From positions 15,916,212 to 15,980,211 of the forward strand of contig CM060175.1 in assembly GCA_030549775.1 (NCBI GenBank): DNA of 64,000 nt. The letters are read 5' to 3'. Source of the DNA: Tamarix chinensis. Its lineage: Eukaryota; Streptophyta; Magnoliopsida; Caryophyllales; Tamaricaceae. Of the stretch, positions 1 through 11,619 are shown piece after piece. Under the pieces are notes generated by a model. That model had not been told where the DNA came from and did no database searches. It was given only the letters and a program-made list of their open reading frames with translations. Position 1 is the first letter of the stretch, and each line of letters begins with the position of its first letter. Both the position numbers and the translations under genes were made by a program.

Positions 1-1140
1 AGAAATTGTTGCACGGAAATTCAAGGCAAACAAGGAAGAAAATTAGGGAAGAATTTATACCGGTAGAATTTATTTCAGATAAAATTAATTTTTATCTGAA
101 TAAATTCTTGATCTTTAATTCAAAATTAATTCCGGTTATTTATTTCTCTTGTTTTTAATTTATATTTTAGATATATATTTCTGTGTAATTAATTCTTTAA
201 TTATGGCTGGCTGATTATTTATTGTTAGGGAATAATTTGAAACCCTGGATTAGGATTTAAATTATAATTTTATTTTCTTTGTTTCATGAGATTGTTTCTT
301 GACTCTATATTAATTGCTATTGTTTATATGTATAATTCTGTCAAGTATAGTTTATTTGGTGCATGCCTAATTCTGGTACCTTATAAGTGACAGTATGTAG
401 GATTAATTGCTTACTAGGTGGCCATCTAAATATACTAGAATTTATATGTATAAATTGCAGCTAGGTTAGATAACAATTCACCTAATCATTTTGTGATTCT
501 AACCGAAGTGGTAAAATGTTTCGATACGTGTGGGTCAAGGAAAGGAAATACAGCTAGACATGCTTTTTGTACTAGTATGGGTACTTAGATTGACAACCTT
601 CCACTTACACTTAATGCATTAATCTAGTTAAATATAGGAGCCGCTTGTTGCTGCTATACTGCTAGTATTTAATAGGGTTAATATTTGCGCTTTGTCGTAT
701 TAATTAATTAAGGGAAGTAATATAAGGTGTATAGACCTGCTTTTGGTGTGCAACTTGGTCGATCTCTTTCTCATGATTAAAGGATAACTTAGAAATAAAT
801 ATTATATTACGACCTAATCTAGTGGTGGATTTTTATTTCCCTAACATATTTCTCATATCTGCGGGTTTCCCATTATTTTCCATCGTTTTCCTATTATTTT
901 CATTATTTTTATTAGTATATTTTACTTTATTTTATTATTATTTTTATTTTTATAACCCCCATTAACATTTTTTCTTATTTATTTATTTAGTGTTATTTAG
1001 GATATTTTTATTTTTATTTTTATTTTTAGTTTTAATTATTTTTAAGTTAGTTAGATAGAGGTGAGCCCTCTCAATCCCCGGCCTAGAACGATACCCTATT
1101 TACTAGTGCTACAATTGACAACAAGAGGGTTTAAATTGCA
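1..1140 (+). other. LTR-retrotransposon LTR/leader-like sequence, unassigned
   Basis: This stretch is AT-rich and non-coding in all frames. It has T/A-rich runs at 850-1060 and then a distinctive segment near 1085-1110 (ACGATACCCTATTTACTAG) followed by a CAAGAGGG run. That arrangement resembles the end of a plant LTR and its leader, but I see no LTR partner, primer-binding site or TSD inside the window. It abuts the purine-rich fragment that begins near 1141. The assignment to an LTR element is inference; the family is not recognised. Confidence 0.35.
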
Positions 1141-1884
1141 TGCCGGCTACAGTCACACCATGACAGCGGTTGTAGGAGGTGGCAGTGGGAGGCGTTCAGG
1201 GCGGCAGGTCTGGTGATGAAGATTGGTTGGGGTGTCGCGGTGATCGACACTGAAGGAAGAAGAAAGAAAGAAGAAGAAGAGGAAGGGAGACCGGACCGGA
1301 CCGGCGCAAGGAAAAGAAAAAAAAAAGGAGAGTTGGGTCGGCCTAGGGAGGAGGAGAAAAGAAAGAAAGAAAGAAAGGAGGGGGAGAGATGGGCTATGGT
1401 GCTGCGCCGGGGAAGGGGAAGAAGTGGGTCGAAGGCCCAGATGTAGGGGGAGGAGAAGGCAAGCTGGCCTGGCGGCGGCCCGAAGGAGAAAAAAAAGGAA
1501 AAGGAAAGAAAGAAGAAATAGGGGGAAAAGGGAGAAAGAAAAAAAGGAAAAGGGAAGTGGAAAAATAATTTAATTTAATTTATAAAAGAATAAAATATAA
1601 TATTTTTGATAAATTATTTAATTTAATAATTTAATTCAATATAAATTAACATATTGGTTCAAAAAGGATAATTTTAGTAAAATATTAGTTTGAAAAATTA
1701 TTTAAATAAAAATAATATGATAAAATAACAAAATATTTATTTTTAATTTATTAAATACTCTTATCCAAATTTACATACTCAAAAATCCATAAAATAATTA
1801 AACTAAATAACTTTAAAAGCTAATTTAATTTAAATAAAAGCTATTTATTAAATTATAGGTTTTATAAAATTTTGGGGGATTACA
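1141..1884 (-). mobile_element. 5'-terminal fragment of a long-LTR element
   Basis: The right edge reads GGGGGATTACA, the reverse complement of the TGTAATCCCCC head expected for this superfamily. Positions 1561-1884 are, on the opposite strand, very similar to the first ~320 bp of the element at 15243 (shared AT-rich words around AATAAATAGC and TCAAAAAGGATAATTTT). Positions 1240-1560 are purine-rich, matching the pyrimidine block of the plus-strand copies. The element ends at 1884 inside a unit of the neighbouring tandem array, so it was probably inserted into that array. The other end is missing or lies outside the window. Confidence 0.7.
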
Positions 1885-3815
1885 GAGTATGTCTAATTTC
1901 AATTTAAACCATCATTTTAAATATTTGAATAAGATTCGACCGGGTTTGCAGTTTCGGCTCAAAAACCTTAATTAGATTAAATTGAGTAATTCCTTAATAG
2001 TTTTTAATCAATTGAGTATACAATATGTTTTAGAAATGTCTAATTTTAATTTTGAACCATCAATTTAAATATTTGAATAAGATTTGACTGAATTTGCAGT
2101 TTGGGCTCAAAAACCCTAATTATGTTAAATTGGGTAATTCCTTAATAGTTTTTAATCAATTAAGTATACAATATGTTTTAGAATATGTATAATTTTAATT
2201 TTAAACCATCATTTAAATATTTGAATAAGATTTGACCGAATTTGTAGTTCGGGCTCAAACCCTAATTATATTAAATTGGGCAATTCCTTAATAGTTTTTA
2301 CTCAATTGAGTATACAATGTGTTTTAGAATATGTATAATTTTAATTTTAAACCATCAATTTAAATATTTGAATAAAATTTGACCGAATTTGTAGTTCTGG
2401 CTCAAACCCTAATTATATTAAATTGGGCAATTCCTTAATAGTTTTTTACTCAATTGAGTATACAATATGTTTTAAAATATGTTTAATTTCAATTTTTAAT
2501 CGTCAATTTGAATATTTGAATAAGATTTGACCAGATTTACAGTTCGGGCTCAAAAACCCTAACTATATTAAATTGGATAATTCCTTAATAGTTTTTAATC
2601 AATTGAATATATAATATATTTTAGAATATGTATAATTTCATTTTTAAACCATCAATTTAAATATTTGAATAAGATTTGACAGGATTTGTAGTTCGGGCTC
2701 AAAAATCCTAATTATATTAAATTGGGTAATTCCTTAATAGTTGTTAATCAATTGAGTATACAATATGTTTTATAATATGTCTAATTTCAATTTTAAACCA
2801 CGAATTTAAATATTTGAATAAGATTTGACCGGATTTGTAGTTCGGGCTCAAAAACCCTAATTATATTAAATTAGATAATTCCTTCATAGTTTTTAACCAA
2901 TTGTGTATACTGTATATTTTAGAATATGTCGAATTTCAATTTTAAAATGTCAATTTAAATATTTGAATAAGATTTGATCGGATTTGCAGTTTGGGCTCAA
3001 GAGCCCTAATTATATTAAATTGGGTAATTCCTTAATAATTTTTAATCAATTGAGTATACAATATGTTTTAGAATATGTCTAATTTTAATTTTAAACCATC
3101 AATTTACATATTTCAATAAGATTTGATTGGATTTTTAGTTCGGACTCAAACCCTAATTATATTAAATTGGGCAATTCCTTAATAGTTGTTAATCAAGTGA
3201 GTATACAATATGTTTTATAATATATCTAATTTCAATTTTAAACCACGAATTTAAATATTTGAATAAGATTTGACCGGATTTGTAGTTCAGGCTCAAAAAC
3301 CTTAATTATGTTAAATTGAGTAATTCTTTAATAGTTTTCAATCAATTGAGTATACAATATGTTTTAGAATATGTGTAGTTTCAATTTTGAAACGTCAATT
3401 TGAATATTTGAATAATATTTGACCGAATTTACAGTTCGGGATGAAAAATCCTAATTATGTTAAATTAGATAATTCCTTAATAGTTTTTAATCAATTGAGT
3501 ATACAATATGTTTTAGAATATGTCTAATTTCAATTTTGAACCATCAATTTAAATATTTGAATAAGATTTGATCAAATTTATAGTTCATGCTCGAAACCCC
3601 TAATTATGTTAAATTATGTAATTCCTTAATAGTTTTTAATCAATTGAGTATACAATATGTTTTAGAATATATCTAATTTCAATTTCGAACCGTTGATTTA
3701 AATATTTGAATAAAATTTGATTGGATTTGTTATTCGAGCTCAAAAACCCTAATTATGTTAAATTGGATAATTCCTTAATAATTTTTAATCAATTGAGTAT
3801 ACAATATGTTATAAA
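1885..3815. repeat. Tandem array of a ~149-bp AT-rich unit (about 13 copies)
   Basis: The anchor word CAATTGAGTATACAATATG or a close variant recurs at about 2009, 2157, 2303, 2451, 2600, 2749, 2898, 3047, 3194, 3343, 3492, 3641 and 3790. Spacings are 146-149 bp, most often 149. Each unit also carries ATTTGAATAAGATTTGACC, a variant of TTCGGGCTCAAAAACCCTAA, and AATTCCTTAATAG. Units differ by scattered substitutions and 1-3 bp indels, so the array is not brand new. It has no coding capacity. Diverged copies of the same unit occur within the long-LTR element at 24640-25120, suggesting the array came from, or shares an origin with, an LTR-internal tandem repeat. Confidence 0.93.
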
Positions 3816-4355
3816 ATAGACTGGATTTATAGCACGGTGGTGTTAATAATTAGTAATTTTTAGTTGGTACAATTGTAATTACAATTTTATTAGGTAACCA
3901 GTAACCACTATAGTTACATTTTCAGAGTTTGAGTTTGATTTTCTATTTGTTATAAACTTATAATCTATTTACTATGTGTAAATTAATATAATATTTATGT
4001 TTTAAAAAATATGTATAAAAAGTTGGAGCTATGAGATTTTTTTTATTCTAAATGATATTGTATAAAATGTCTAGGGTAAAAGTATGAAAAAATAAGTATA
4101 ATTTATAAAACACTATATTTTTAAAAGCTTTAAATGAATAATAAAATATGTGTAATTTATTATTATTATAATATATTTTGATGTCTAGTTAGGTCAATTT
4201 CGGATCGGGTCAACGTCGGCTCGGGTCGCTATCGGGTCATGCATTGACATCGAGTAGGGACGGATCCGCATCGGGTTAATTTTTATCAGGTCGGTGCTGG
4301 ATCGGGCCAATGTCGGATCAGGTTGGGTGGATGGAATCAACTTTTGTCAGCTCTA

Positions 4356-4391
<36 letters not shown>

Positions 4392-4400
4392 ATATATGGT
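3816..4400. other. AT-rich spacer with a GGGTC-rich patch and (GA)n
   Basis: No gene is visible. Positions 4195-4330 contain recurring CGGGTC, CGGATC and GGGTCAA words unlike the AT-rich surroundings; this may be a decayed small transposon, but I find no paired terminal repeats or TSD. A (GA)n microsatellite lies at about 4361-4389. Confidence 0.5.
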
Positions 4401-6860
4401 ATAATTTTTTTCTAATTATGACACTAGTACAATATCTCTTTCTTCTTTGATCGCACTCTTCATTACTGTTTGTGAACGTTTTTGACTGATTAATATCGTC
4501 ATCTTATGTTTTCTGATCTATTTTGTTTAGTTAGTCAGTAATTAACACGAAACTCATGTGAGACGTGACCATGCAATACTATAACGAATCCATGCTCGCA
4601 GATTTAGGCGAATAGGGGTGAACCCAGGCCGAGTCACAGAAATCATCTCATACTGCTAGAACAATTTTCCCGGTACTTTGCCCCACAGTGCTCATCGTTT
4701 AAAAGTCCATCACCCAGGAAAGAAGAAGAAGAAATCAAGCAGAACAAATTGAACTAGTAAAATAACATGATCGATGGGCTCCTGCCAAAAACAGGTCAAC
4801 GGCACTTTGACAGAATTCCCTTCCATTCTAACACGTGAGAGGATTGGACCTCATGCAGAAGCAAAATAAGCGATGAACGCTAATTCGACGCCACCAGTCC
4901 ACTACCACTCTTTGGCTTTAGCCTTTAGTACGGGAAGGAATCTATGGAAGCATATCCAAATTGGCAAATATCTTCCATTTCAGCAATTACACAGAATTCC
5001 CTTCAACTCTGAGATAATAACATCCAACGCCAGGAATTGTAACAACAGGCTAGCATCATTTCCTCAAATCATCTGCTCACGCATTAGAGTGAGAGCCAAT
5101 TGTCCTCTCACACTTTGACATTCACTTTGATTACATTTGATGCCATTCCTAATCAACCACCACCCATAACCGAGTACCACAGTTGAATAATTTCTAAGAA
5201 ACTATTTGGGTAAAATAACACATAATCTTAAGTAATAATATAGTACAGTAGTTGGTAAATACAAACTATTTATATATGAATATGATTGTAATAATAATAT
5301 AGTCTCATAACTTACATGAAATGAAATAAATTGTTGAAAGATAACAATTTTAGTCGAGTAAGGCTGGTGAAGTATAATTAATAAAGGATATCATTATAAT
5401 AAAGATAAATAATGTAAGAGTTTAGATATTTTGATAAAAAGTGGTAGGGCATGAAGTAGTATTAACAGATTGAAAATAAGTCATAGATAATGGCATTATA
5501 AGGATACGAAAATAATAAGATACAATAAATAGTCTGAAAGTGTAGCTTATTAAGTAATATAAAAATAAGTTGCTCCAAACGCTGTTTGAGTCAAATGCGT
5601 GGTGAAACAACTGCTAAGCCAGGTAGTTCTCGATCACAATCCAACAGCTTCTGCATATGCATCTCCTAATATGCTTAATAACCCTGTCTAATTTTACGGT
5701 AAACTATCTGATAACGGCAGAAGCACGCTACTAATTGCTGAATATACCAGAAAAGACATCAAGAAAGAAAGGAGGGAGGGAGAGAGAGAGCTGTTCAGCA
5801 TCACGATGGAATCCTGCCCTGGAAATACAGGCCATGAAAGGACTGCAATGAAGACGATAAACAAGAATCCAATATCCTGGACACCAAAATCATAATCATT
5901 CGCAACCTTTACAGGCCATTGTCACCGTGTACCTGGAATACTATAAGTCAGGTGGACGTGCATATAGTCAATCCATGATGCAAAAAAAAAAAAAAAAAAA
6001 ACAAAATCAAGCCTAAGATGTGAAAATTCAAACAGGCACCAAATGGAGATTAGGAAATGGTTGCTAGAGATGTCAACTATCCCTTCATCCTATAACATCG
6101 GAAATGGAAAATCTCCAACTAGAACACTGGCTGATCAGTCAGCATGATATTCACCTATCTGAGATGATTGAAGGTATGCAAAATCCGATCTCCACGACTG
6201 AGACCATCTCCTACCCATGCTCCTCCACAGTATGAGATGAACTCCCAACCTCTCCCAAAAAATTATATTACTACATCATGACATATCATTAGATTCGCAT
6301 AGCCTTTTATTAGAGACCAAAAAACCCTGGATGTCAAAGGAAGTATTTCCTATTTATAGACGCTTCAAGGGAAGGGAGCCATCTTTCCACATATAAAATC
6401 TACTATCAGAAAAATCCGAGGTTCTTTCCTCCTCTCAGAAATAAAGCTGAAGCAGGTGATTAGGTTAAGTTTCCCCAAAAAAACCTGTACCACTACCACT
6501 CTCCTTCCATATAAGGACATCATAAACTCCCTAAATCTTGTACCCCATATAACCTGACGCCACTGTTCTATCTAATTCAATCACACTCTTAACACTCAGT
6601 TCACGACATGTACAACAATGTCCTGATTCAGAACACAACAGATACTAACAAAGCCGTAAAAATCCACACACAACATATTCTGACCAACTCTAAACTCAGC
6701 TATTGAAAGCTACTGTAAGTAAGGTTTCCAGCAAGAACTACTCAAAGAATTCTAACAAAAGATCCCCGACAACTTCATGGCTCAGGGTAAAAAAACACAA
6801 AAATTGCAAGCTTTCTGTTAGCTTTTAACCAGTTTGTTTCCGCGTGAAAGGAACTTCCTA
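4401..6860. other. Low-repeat intergenic DNA, no gene recognised
   Basis: Base composition is more balanced than in the flanking repeats and I see no element termini. Short open frames, such as 4873-5118, have no recognisable domain and no plausible splice context. There is a purine run near 5768-5792 and a poly(A) tract at about 5981-6001. The region lies downstream of TIM23 (which reads toward it) and could hold part of an extended 3' UTR or an unrecognised non-coding transcript. Nothing in it supports a protein call. Confidence 0.5.
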
Positions 6861-7164
6861 TTTCATTGACATCTGCTTCCCAACACAATCCTGAACTTTT
6901 GCAATAAATCAAAGACTAACCATACAACCGTAATAGCAGGATTTGGCACTTGAGGTCTAGGGATCACGTCTGACTTCGAACTTAGCTCACATGTAGTAGC
7001 AGTAGACAAGTAGTAATAGGCATCAAACAATGCCCACATGATCAACAATAGAACCGGGGTAAAGATCAAGCCAACAAATCCATCAATAATAAAATAAATT
7101 AAGTAAAATAGGACATACACCAGAATTCGATTAGCTCGTATAGAAAGGTTATAGAATAAGTCAA

Positions 7165-7170
7165 TTTATT
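7165..7170 (-). terminator. Candidate poly(A) signal of TIM23
   Basis: The minus strand reads AATAAA here, about 190 nt after the TIM23 stop codon, a normal 3' UTR length for a plant gene. Plant polyadenylation signals are loose, so the exact cleavage site cannot be set. Confidence 0.4.
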
Positions 7171-7362
7171 CACCCATCCTCAAACAGCAAGAAGCATCTA
7201 AAAGCATGCAATTCCTCATGCGGACCTACACATACATGAATTCCGAACAACATATAGCTATCTTAGTAATCAGATACAAATTCCTTTTTTCTTTTCATTC
7301 CAAATCATCTGACAGATCAAAATTGCAGCTAAAGTTTCAGACGAAAAAAATACCCTTTCTTA

Positions 7363-7938
7363 TCACACGGGAACATATCTTCTCAACGCATGCTTCCCCG
7401 CAACCACCAAACCAGCCGCCATTCCACCAATCGCACCCGCCACAGCCGCCGACCTCACCCCAGCTGCTGCCCGGTACAAGGCGCCAGTACCCAACCCAGC
7501 CACCACACTGTTAATAACATCATCACTATCTCTCACCGACACCATCCCACTTTCCAATCCAGCATACATCAACCCAATAACCCCAGCTCGATTGCCCCAT
7601 TTTCGACCAGCATGACCAGATGCATTTAAGATCCGATTAACCCGAAGCTTCATCGAGTCTCCCGGTTCCGAAGCCTTGACGCCATCGACGAATCCCTTCG
7701 AAGCACCGATAGCGGCTCCAGCGAGGTAACCACAGCCGGTGTAGTAGGTGAGATTTTCACCCCATGAACGGCGTTGACGGATTGATTCTTCTTGGAATAG
7801 GTATTCAGGTCGGGTAGGTAGTTGGTAGATGTTTTGCATAGGAACTGGAAGGTCTTTATATGGGTTGTAAAAGCGTACATTTTGGCGCTCTTCGTTGTCG
7901 GAAGAAGATTGACTGGGGGCTTGTTGGTTAAAGGCCAT
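7363..7938 (-). CDS. TIM23: Mitochondrial inner-membrane translocase subunit Tim23 (Tim17/22/23 family)
   Basis: The 191-residue product is the channel-forming subunit of the TIM23 complex, which takes presequence proteins from the TOM complex across or into the mitochondrial inner membrane. Residues 1-55 are a polar, Ser/Gln-rich head with the FYNPYKDL and [12 protein letters not shown] segments typical of plant Tim23. Four hydrophobic Gly/Ala-rich segments follow at about 62-86, 114-134, 141-158 and 163-182, with the basic [10 protein letters not shown] tail. The family (PRAT) signature is complete: G122-x2-Y125-x10-R136-x3-D140-x6-A147-G148-x3-G152. Length matches plant homologues (about 190). 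The frame is uninterrupted and intronless. The start at 7938 is the only ATG giving the conserved head. It is the only intact gene in the window and is clearly GC-richer than its surroundings. An active locus is likely but expression is not shown by sequence. Confidence 0.96.
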   Translation of the reverse strand: MAFNQQAPSQSSSDNEERQNVRFYNPYKDLPVPMQNIYQLPTRPEYLFQEESIRQRRSWGENLTYYTGCGYLAGAAIGASKGFVDGVKASEPGDSMKLRVNRILNASGHAGRKWGNRAGVIGLMYAGLESGMVSVRDSDDVINSVVAGLGTGALYRAAAGVRSAAVAGAIGGMAAGLVVAGKHALRRYVPV

Positions 7939-8150
7939 AGTAATTGCTGGACTAGTATCTTCGATCTCGGTTTCTAGGGTTTGAGATTCAGGGGTTGGAA
8001 GGGCGTGAAGGAGAAATCGGCGAATTGGGTCCGAAGTGAAGGTACAGAGAGATGAGCGACGGACCGTTTACGAGCCCTCCGAAGCGAAGAAAGTTCTGGT
8101 AGGTCAGCTCTCGCGTAAATAATGAGAGTTGGATACCGGAATATTTTTCC
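7939..8150 (-). promoter_or_regulatory. TIM23 5' leader and proximal promoter region
   Basis: This GC-richer stretch lies directly upstream of the TIM23 start. The minus strand has AAACCCTA at 7975-7982, a telo-box, an element known from plant genes for translation and organelle biogenesis. A weak TATA-like ATTATTTA sits at about 8114-8122. Beyond 8150 the DNA becomes AT-rich with no recognisable signal. The transcription start is inferred, not seen. Confidence 0.5.
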
Positions 8151-8798
8151 GTGTAAACGGCCTTCGGTTAAATATTTTTAGTTTTATAGAATATGTATGT
8201 TTGTTGGTAAATTTATGTTAAAAAAAGAGATAACATTATGCTAAGAATATTTGTATTTTTAGCTATAAGTTTTAATATTATTTTATTTGATTTTTATATT
8301 TATAATAAATTGAATATAAATTAAAAATATTTTAAAATTTTATAACAATTATGCATCATGAAAAAAATAATATATAATTAATATAATTGTCAAATAAGGT
8401 TTCAAAGCATACACAATAGATGGTCAAATGAAAATTGTGTTCACTTATGGAAAATAAATATTTCTTTTCAAAATTTTCTTCTAGTTTTTCAAGATCACTA
8501 AAAAGTATGTTTATAATATTTTTATTTTGTAATTAGAAAACTAGATAACATGATTTTTTAATTTTATGAATATAATTATAAAAACAATATAAACTATATT
8601 TTTTAAAGTTTCTTATATAATTTTTATGAAGAAAAATAATATTTTTATTTTAATTATTATGAATTCTTATTTTGAGTTATAATTATTATCAATCATTATT
8701 GATATTACTATTAGTTATTATTAATAGAAAATATAATTGTTATTAATTATAATCATCATTTATTATTATTTTATCAATGGAGGTAATAATTGAGCATC
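8151..8798. other. AT-rich spacer, nothing recognised
   Basis: Very AT-rich, with no open frame of note, no element termini and no clear tandem period. It separates the TIM23 promoter region from the TSD of the gypsy element that begins at 8804. Confidence 0.6.
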
Positions 8799-8803
8799 AC
8801 AAC

Positions 8804-9667
8804 TTATGTGAATCTTCTATGAGATTTGAAGATTTATGGGTGTTAAAAAGGAAGCTTGGATCAATGGGTGGGAGACTAGAATAATAGTATATAAATCTTC
8901 AAGCAAGATTTAAAAAAAAAACTAAAAAAAAATCTTAACTTCAAATTCCTTACTTAGAACATACTCAAAGAATCCTATTTAACAACACACAAAGTAATCT
9001 TACCTAGTAACAATTATTCACAAAAAGAGATAATCAAATAATTCACTTGTATTAGATCTCAATATGACAAAAATGTGGCTTACAATAGTTGGCATAATGG
9101 CTTATACAGGCGGCCACAAAAATGTTACAACTAATGCTAACTAATCACTAACCAACCTAATTGTTAGGCACAACTAATATAGCCATGACAACTATATTGT
9201 TACAACTCATGTCAAGCCTTAGTGTAACAAATATAGACATTGGCTAATTAGCTAGCTGACCACTCTAAATAGTTGTCACAACTCACAACTAATCTATATA
9301 GTACATGAGCCAAGCAAAGTTAATTAGAAGGCAATCGTAGCTACATTACACATGGAATAAACTAACAAAATCCTTAAGTTTACATAAAAGAATGATAACA
9401 AGGTCTCTTGACTTGCATCTTGTCTTCTATGTATAATAGCTTTCCATGACTTTTAATAACTTGTAACACATGTAATCTTAAGTATGTTGATATTTTGAAA
9501 TGAATTAATCTTCTCTTTACAAATATGTTACATACCCACAAGAATTACTCAAAGTTAACTCATTAAGGTTAGAAAAATTATTATCAAAAATAAATAATGT
9601 GATCGGATCCATAACCAAATACACTGAATCTTTGTCTTGAGATGACTCCATGGATGCACCAACATTA
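8804..9667 (-). repeat. 3' LTR of the gypsy element
   Basis: This 864-bp block is repeated in the right LTR: 8804-9290 pairs with 14767-15242, and 9291-9667 with 20388-20777. Shared words include GATGACTCCATGGATGCACC at its inner edge and GGTGGGAGA near its outer edge. Both terminal dinucleotides are mutated here (TT...TA instead of TG...CA). The final ~49 codons of the integrase-proximal ORF lie in this LTR. Confidence 0.93.
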
Positions 9668-10760
9668 TTCTCCCAAACTTGAGAATAATTTGTCATCAAA
9701 TTGACAATACTATAATAAGGAGAAAAATCACCAATATTACATTTCCTTAAAAAACTGTCATAAGATTTTAGAATTTCAAGTTCATATGCATTATTTCCAA
9801 ATTTTCTAAGTATTTTAAATGGTTTATCTACTCTTAGCATTAGTTTATTTTTCTTTAGGTTAGAAAATCTTTCTTTTTACAAATGTAAAAAAAACTAAAT
9901 CACCAAGAGAAAATATCTTTTGGAGTTTTATGTTTATTAGCTTATTTTTGGTACCTTTTATTAGCTCTTTCAATGAGGCTTTTGGAAAAAACTATACTCA
10001 TTCCTTGGCCTTATAGCTCTTGAATTCACTGTTCTTCAATGATACTATATTAATTCGCATGTATGGGTTCACTCCATATACAACTTTGAATAGAATTGAT
10101 TGAGTAGTACTTGAAGGATTTTGATCGTAAGCAAACTCTGCATGAACTAACTTAATATCCTAATATGTAATACTTTTACTTACCAAACCTCTCAATGATG
10201 TGCCAAGAGTCTGACGTATAACTTGAGTTTTTCCATCTGTTTATGGATGATGTGAAGTACTAAAAAATAACTTTGTGTCTAACATGTGTCATAATGTCTT
10301 CCAAAAGTAACTAAGAAACCTGATATCTTTATTTGAAACAATACTTTTAGGAACACCATGAAGTTCACAATTTCCTTAAAATATAAGTCAGCAACATGTG
10401 TAGTATCATCAGTTTTATTGCATGTATAAAATGAGTCATTTTAGAAAATCTATTTACCATTACCATAATATAATCTTTACCTCATTGTGTTCTTGGAAAC
10501 CCTAAGATAAAGTCCATACTAACTCATTCCCATAGTTGAATAGACATAGGTAATGGTGTATATAAACCTTTGTGAAAGAAAATTTTACTCTTTTGATAAG
10601 TAACACATCGAATTATTATAGTTTGTACACTATTAATTATGCATAACAAATAGAAATTCTCTTGTAATATTTCTAATGTCTTATGGGTACCAAAATATCT
10701 AGCTATACCCCCTTCATGTACTTCTTTACAAACTAAGTCTCTAATACTCACCTAGGTACA
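9517..10760 (-). pseudogene. Integrase remnant with C-terminal extension into the 3' LTR
   Basis: The product would insert retrotransposon cDNA. The frame at 10524-10751 covers the HHCC zinc finger: it keeps the first His and Cys, but the second His and second Cys read Tyr (ARYFG; CVTYQ). The catalytic core around 10300-10520 retains SMDFILGFPRTQ then a stop, and the second catalytic Asp region is unrecognisable. The frame at 9517-9840 holds the C-terminal DKPFKILRK...NAYELEIL...GDFSPYY stretch and continues about 49 codons into the 3' LTR. At least three frames are needed to read it, so it cannot make an active enzyme. Confidence 0.85.
9668..9678 (-). promoter_or_regulatory. Polypurine tract of the gypsy element
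   Basis: The minus strand reads GTTTGGGAGAA immediately before the 3' LTR, the expected place for the plus-strand primer of a Ty3/gypsy element. Confidence 0.65.
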
Positions 10761-11017
10761 TAATGTTTATCATATCTAAATAAAAATTTATCTTATAATG
10801 CATAATTATCATGATATCCACTTTATTTACATGCACAACATTTATCCTTAAAATATTCCTCATTAGGATATAATTCCTTTATAATCTCAAAGTCTAGAAA
10901 TTTAACATCTAATATGACAAGTAATGTAGACTTTTTAGAAAAAGTATTGGCTACTGCATTTTATTTTTCAAGTGTTTGACATAGAACATAAAGGATTTTA
11001 AGAATTTTACCCATTTT

Positions 11018-11239
11018 TCATGTAATGACTCGCCTTTTTTTTTTCCTACCATGTAAGTATTTCAAGATCTCATGATCATAATGTAATACAAAGGGTTTAA
11101 GCCTCAAATAGTAACTCCATGTGTCTAGGTTACGTATGGTGACAAAGAATTCATTGTCATATATAGAATACTTCAATTTACCACCATTTAACTTTTTACT
11201 AAAGTATGCAATAGGATTTTTTTCTTTATGATAGAACAC
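11018..11239 (-). pseudogene. RNase H domain remnant of the gypsy element
   Basis: The frame has the Ty3/gypsy RNase H wording NPIAYFSKKLNGGKLKYS, the YDNEFF segment containing a catalytic acidic residue, and HYDHEILKYL near the end. In the family this domain degrades the RNA strand of the RNA:DNA hybrid. It lies between RT (11620-12130) and integrase. Frameshifts separate it from both neighbours. Confidence 0.85.
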
Positions 11240-11619
11240 CTCCTATCTTTATCCCACTAGCATCACAAGCCACCTCAAATAGTAGGTCAAAATTAGGTAA
11301 AGATAACACATGAGCATTACGTATTTTATTCTTGAGGGTGTCAAAGGATTTAATGGATTTATTTCCTTAATTTAATTATCCTTTTTTCATGAGTTGAGAA
11401 ATAGGTGTAGCTATAGTAGATAAATCCTTAATGAATTTCCTATAGAAACTAGTTAACGCGTGAAAACTTCTTTTTTCATGAATATCCTTAGCAATAGTCC
11501 ACTCTTATATAGATTGTATCTTAACAAGATCAACTTTAATACCCTTACCACTAACAATATAACCAAGAATAACTATACTTTGAAGTATAAAATCACACTT
11601 TTCCAATTTTTCATAAAGT

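Noticed and set aside
1885..3815. CRISPR-like regular spacing of repeats
   Set aside because: The whole ~149-bp unit repeats, with no unique spacers, and the context is plant nuclear DNA.
4873..5118. 81-codon plus-strand frame
   Set aside because: No recognisable domain, no transcript context, and length expected by chance.
6863..7120. 85-codon minus-strand frame with hydrophobic segments
   Set aside because: It lies just downstream of the TIM23 stop and poly(A) candidate, in likely UTR or spacer DNA. The hydrophobic look is common for AT-rich DNA and no family is recognised.
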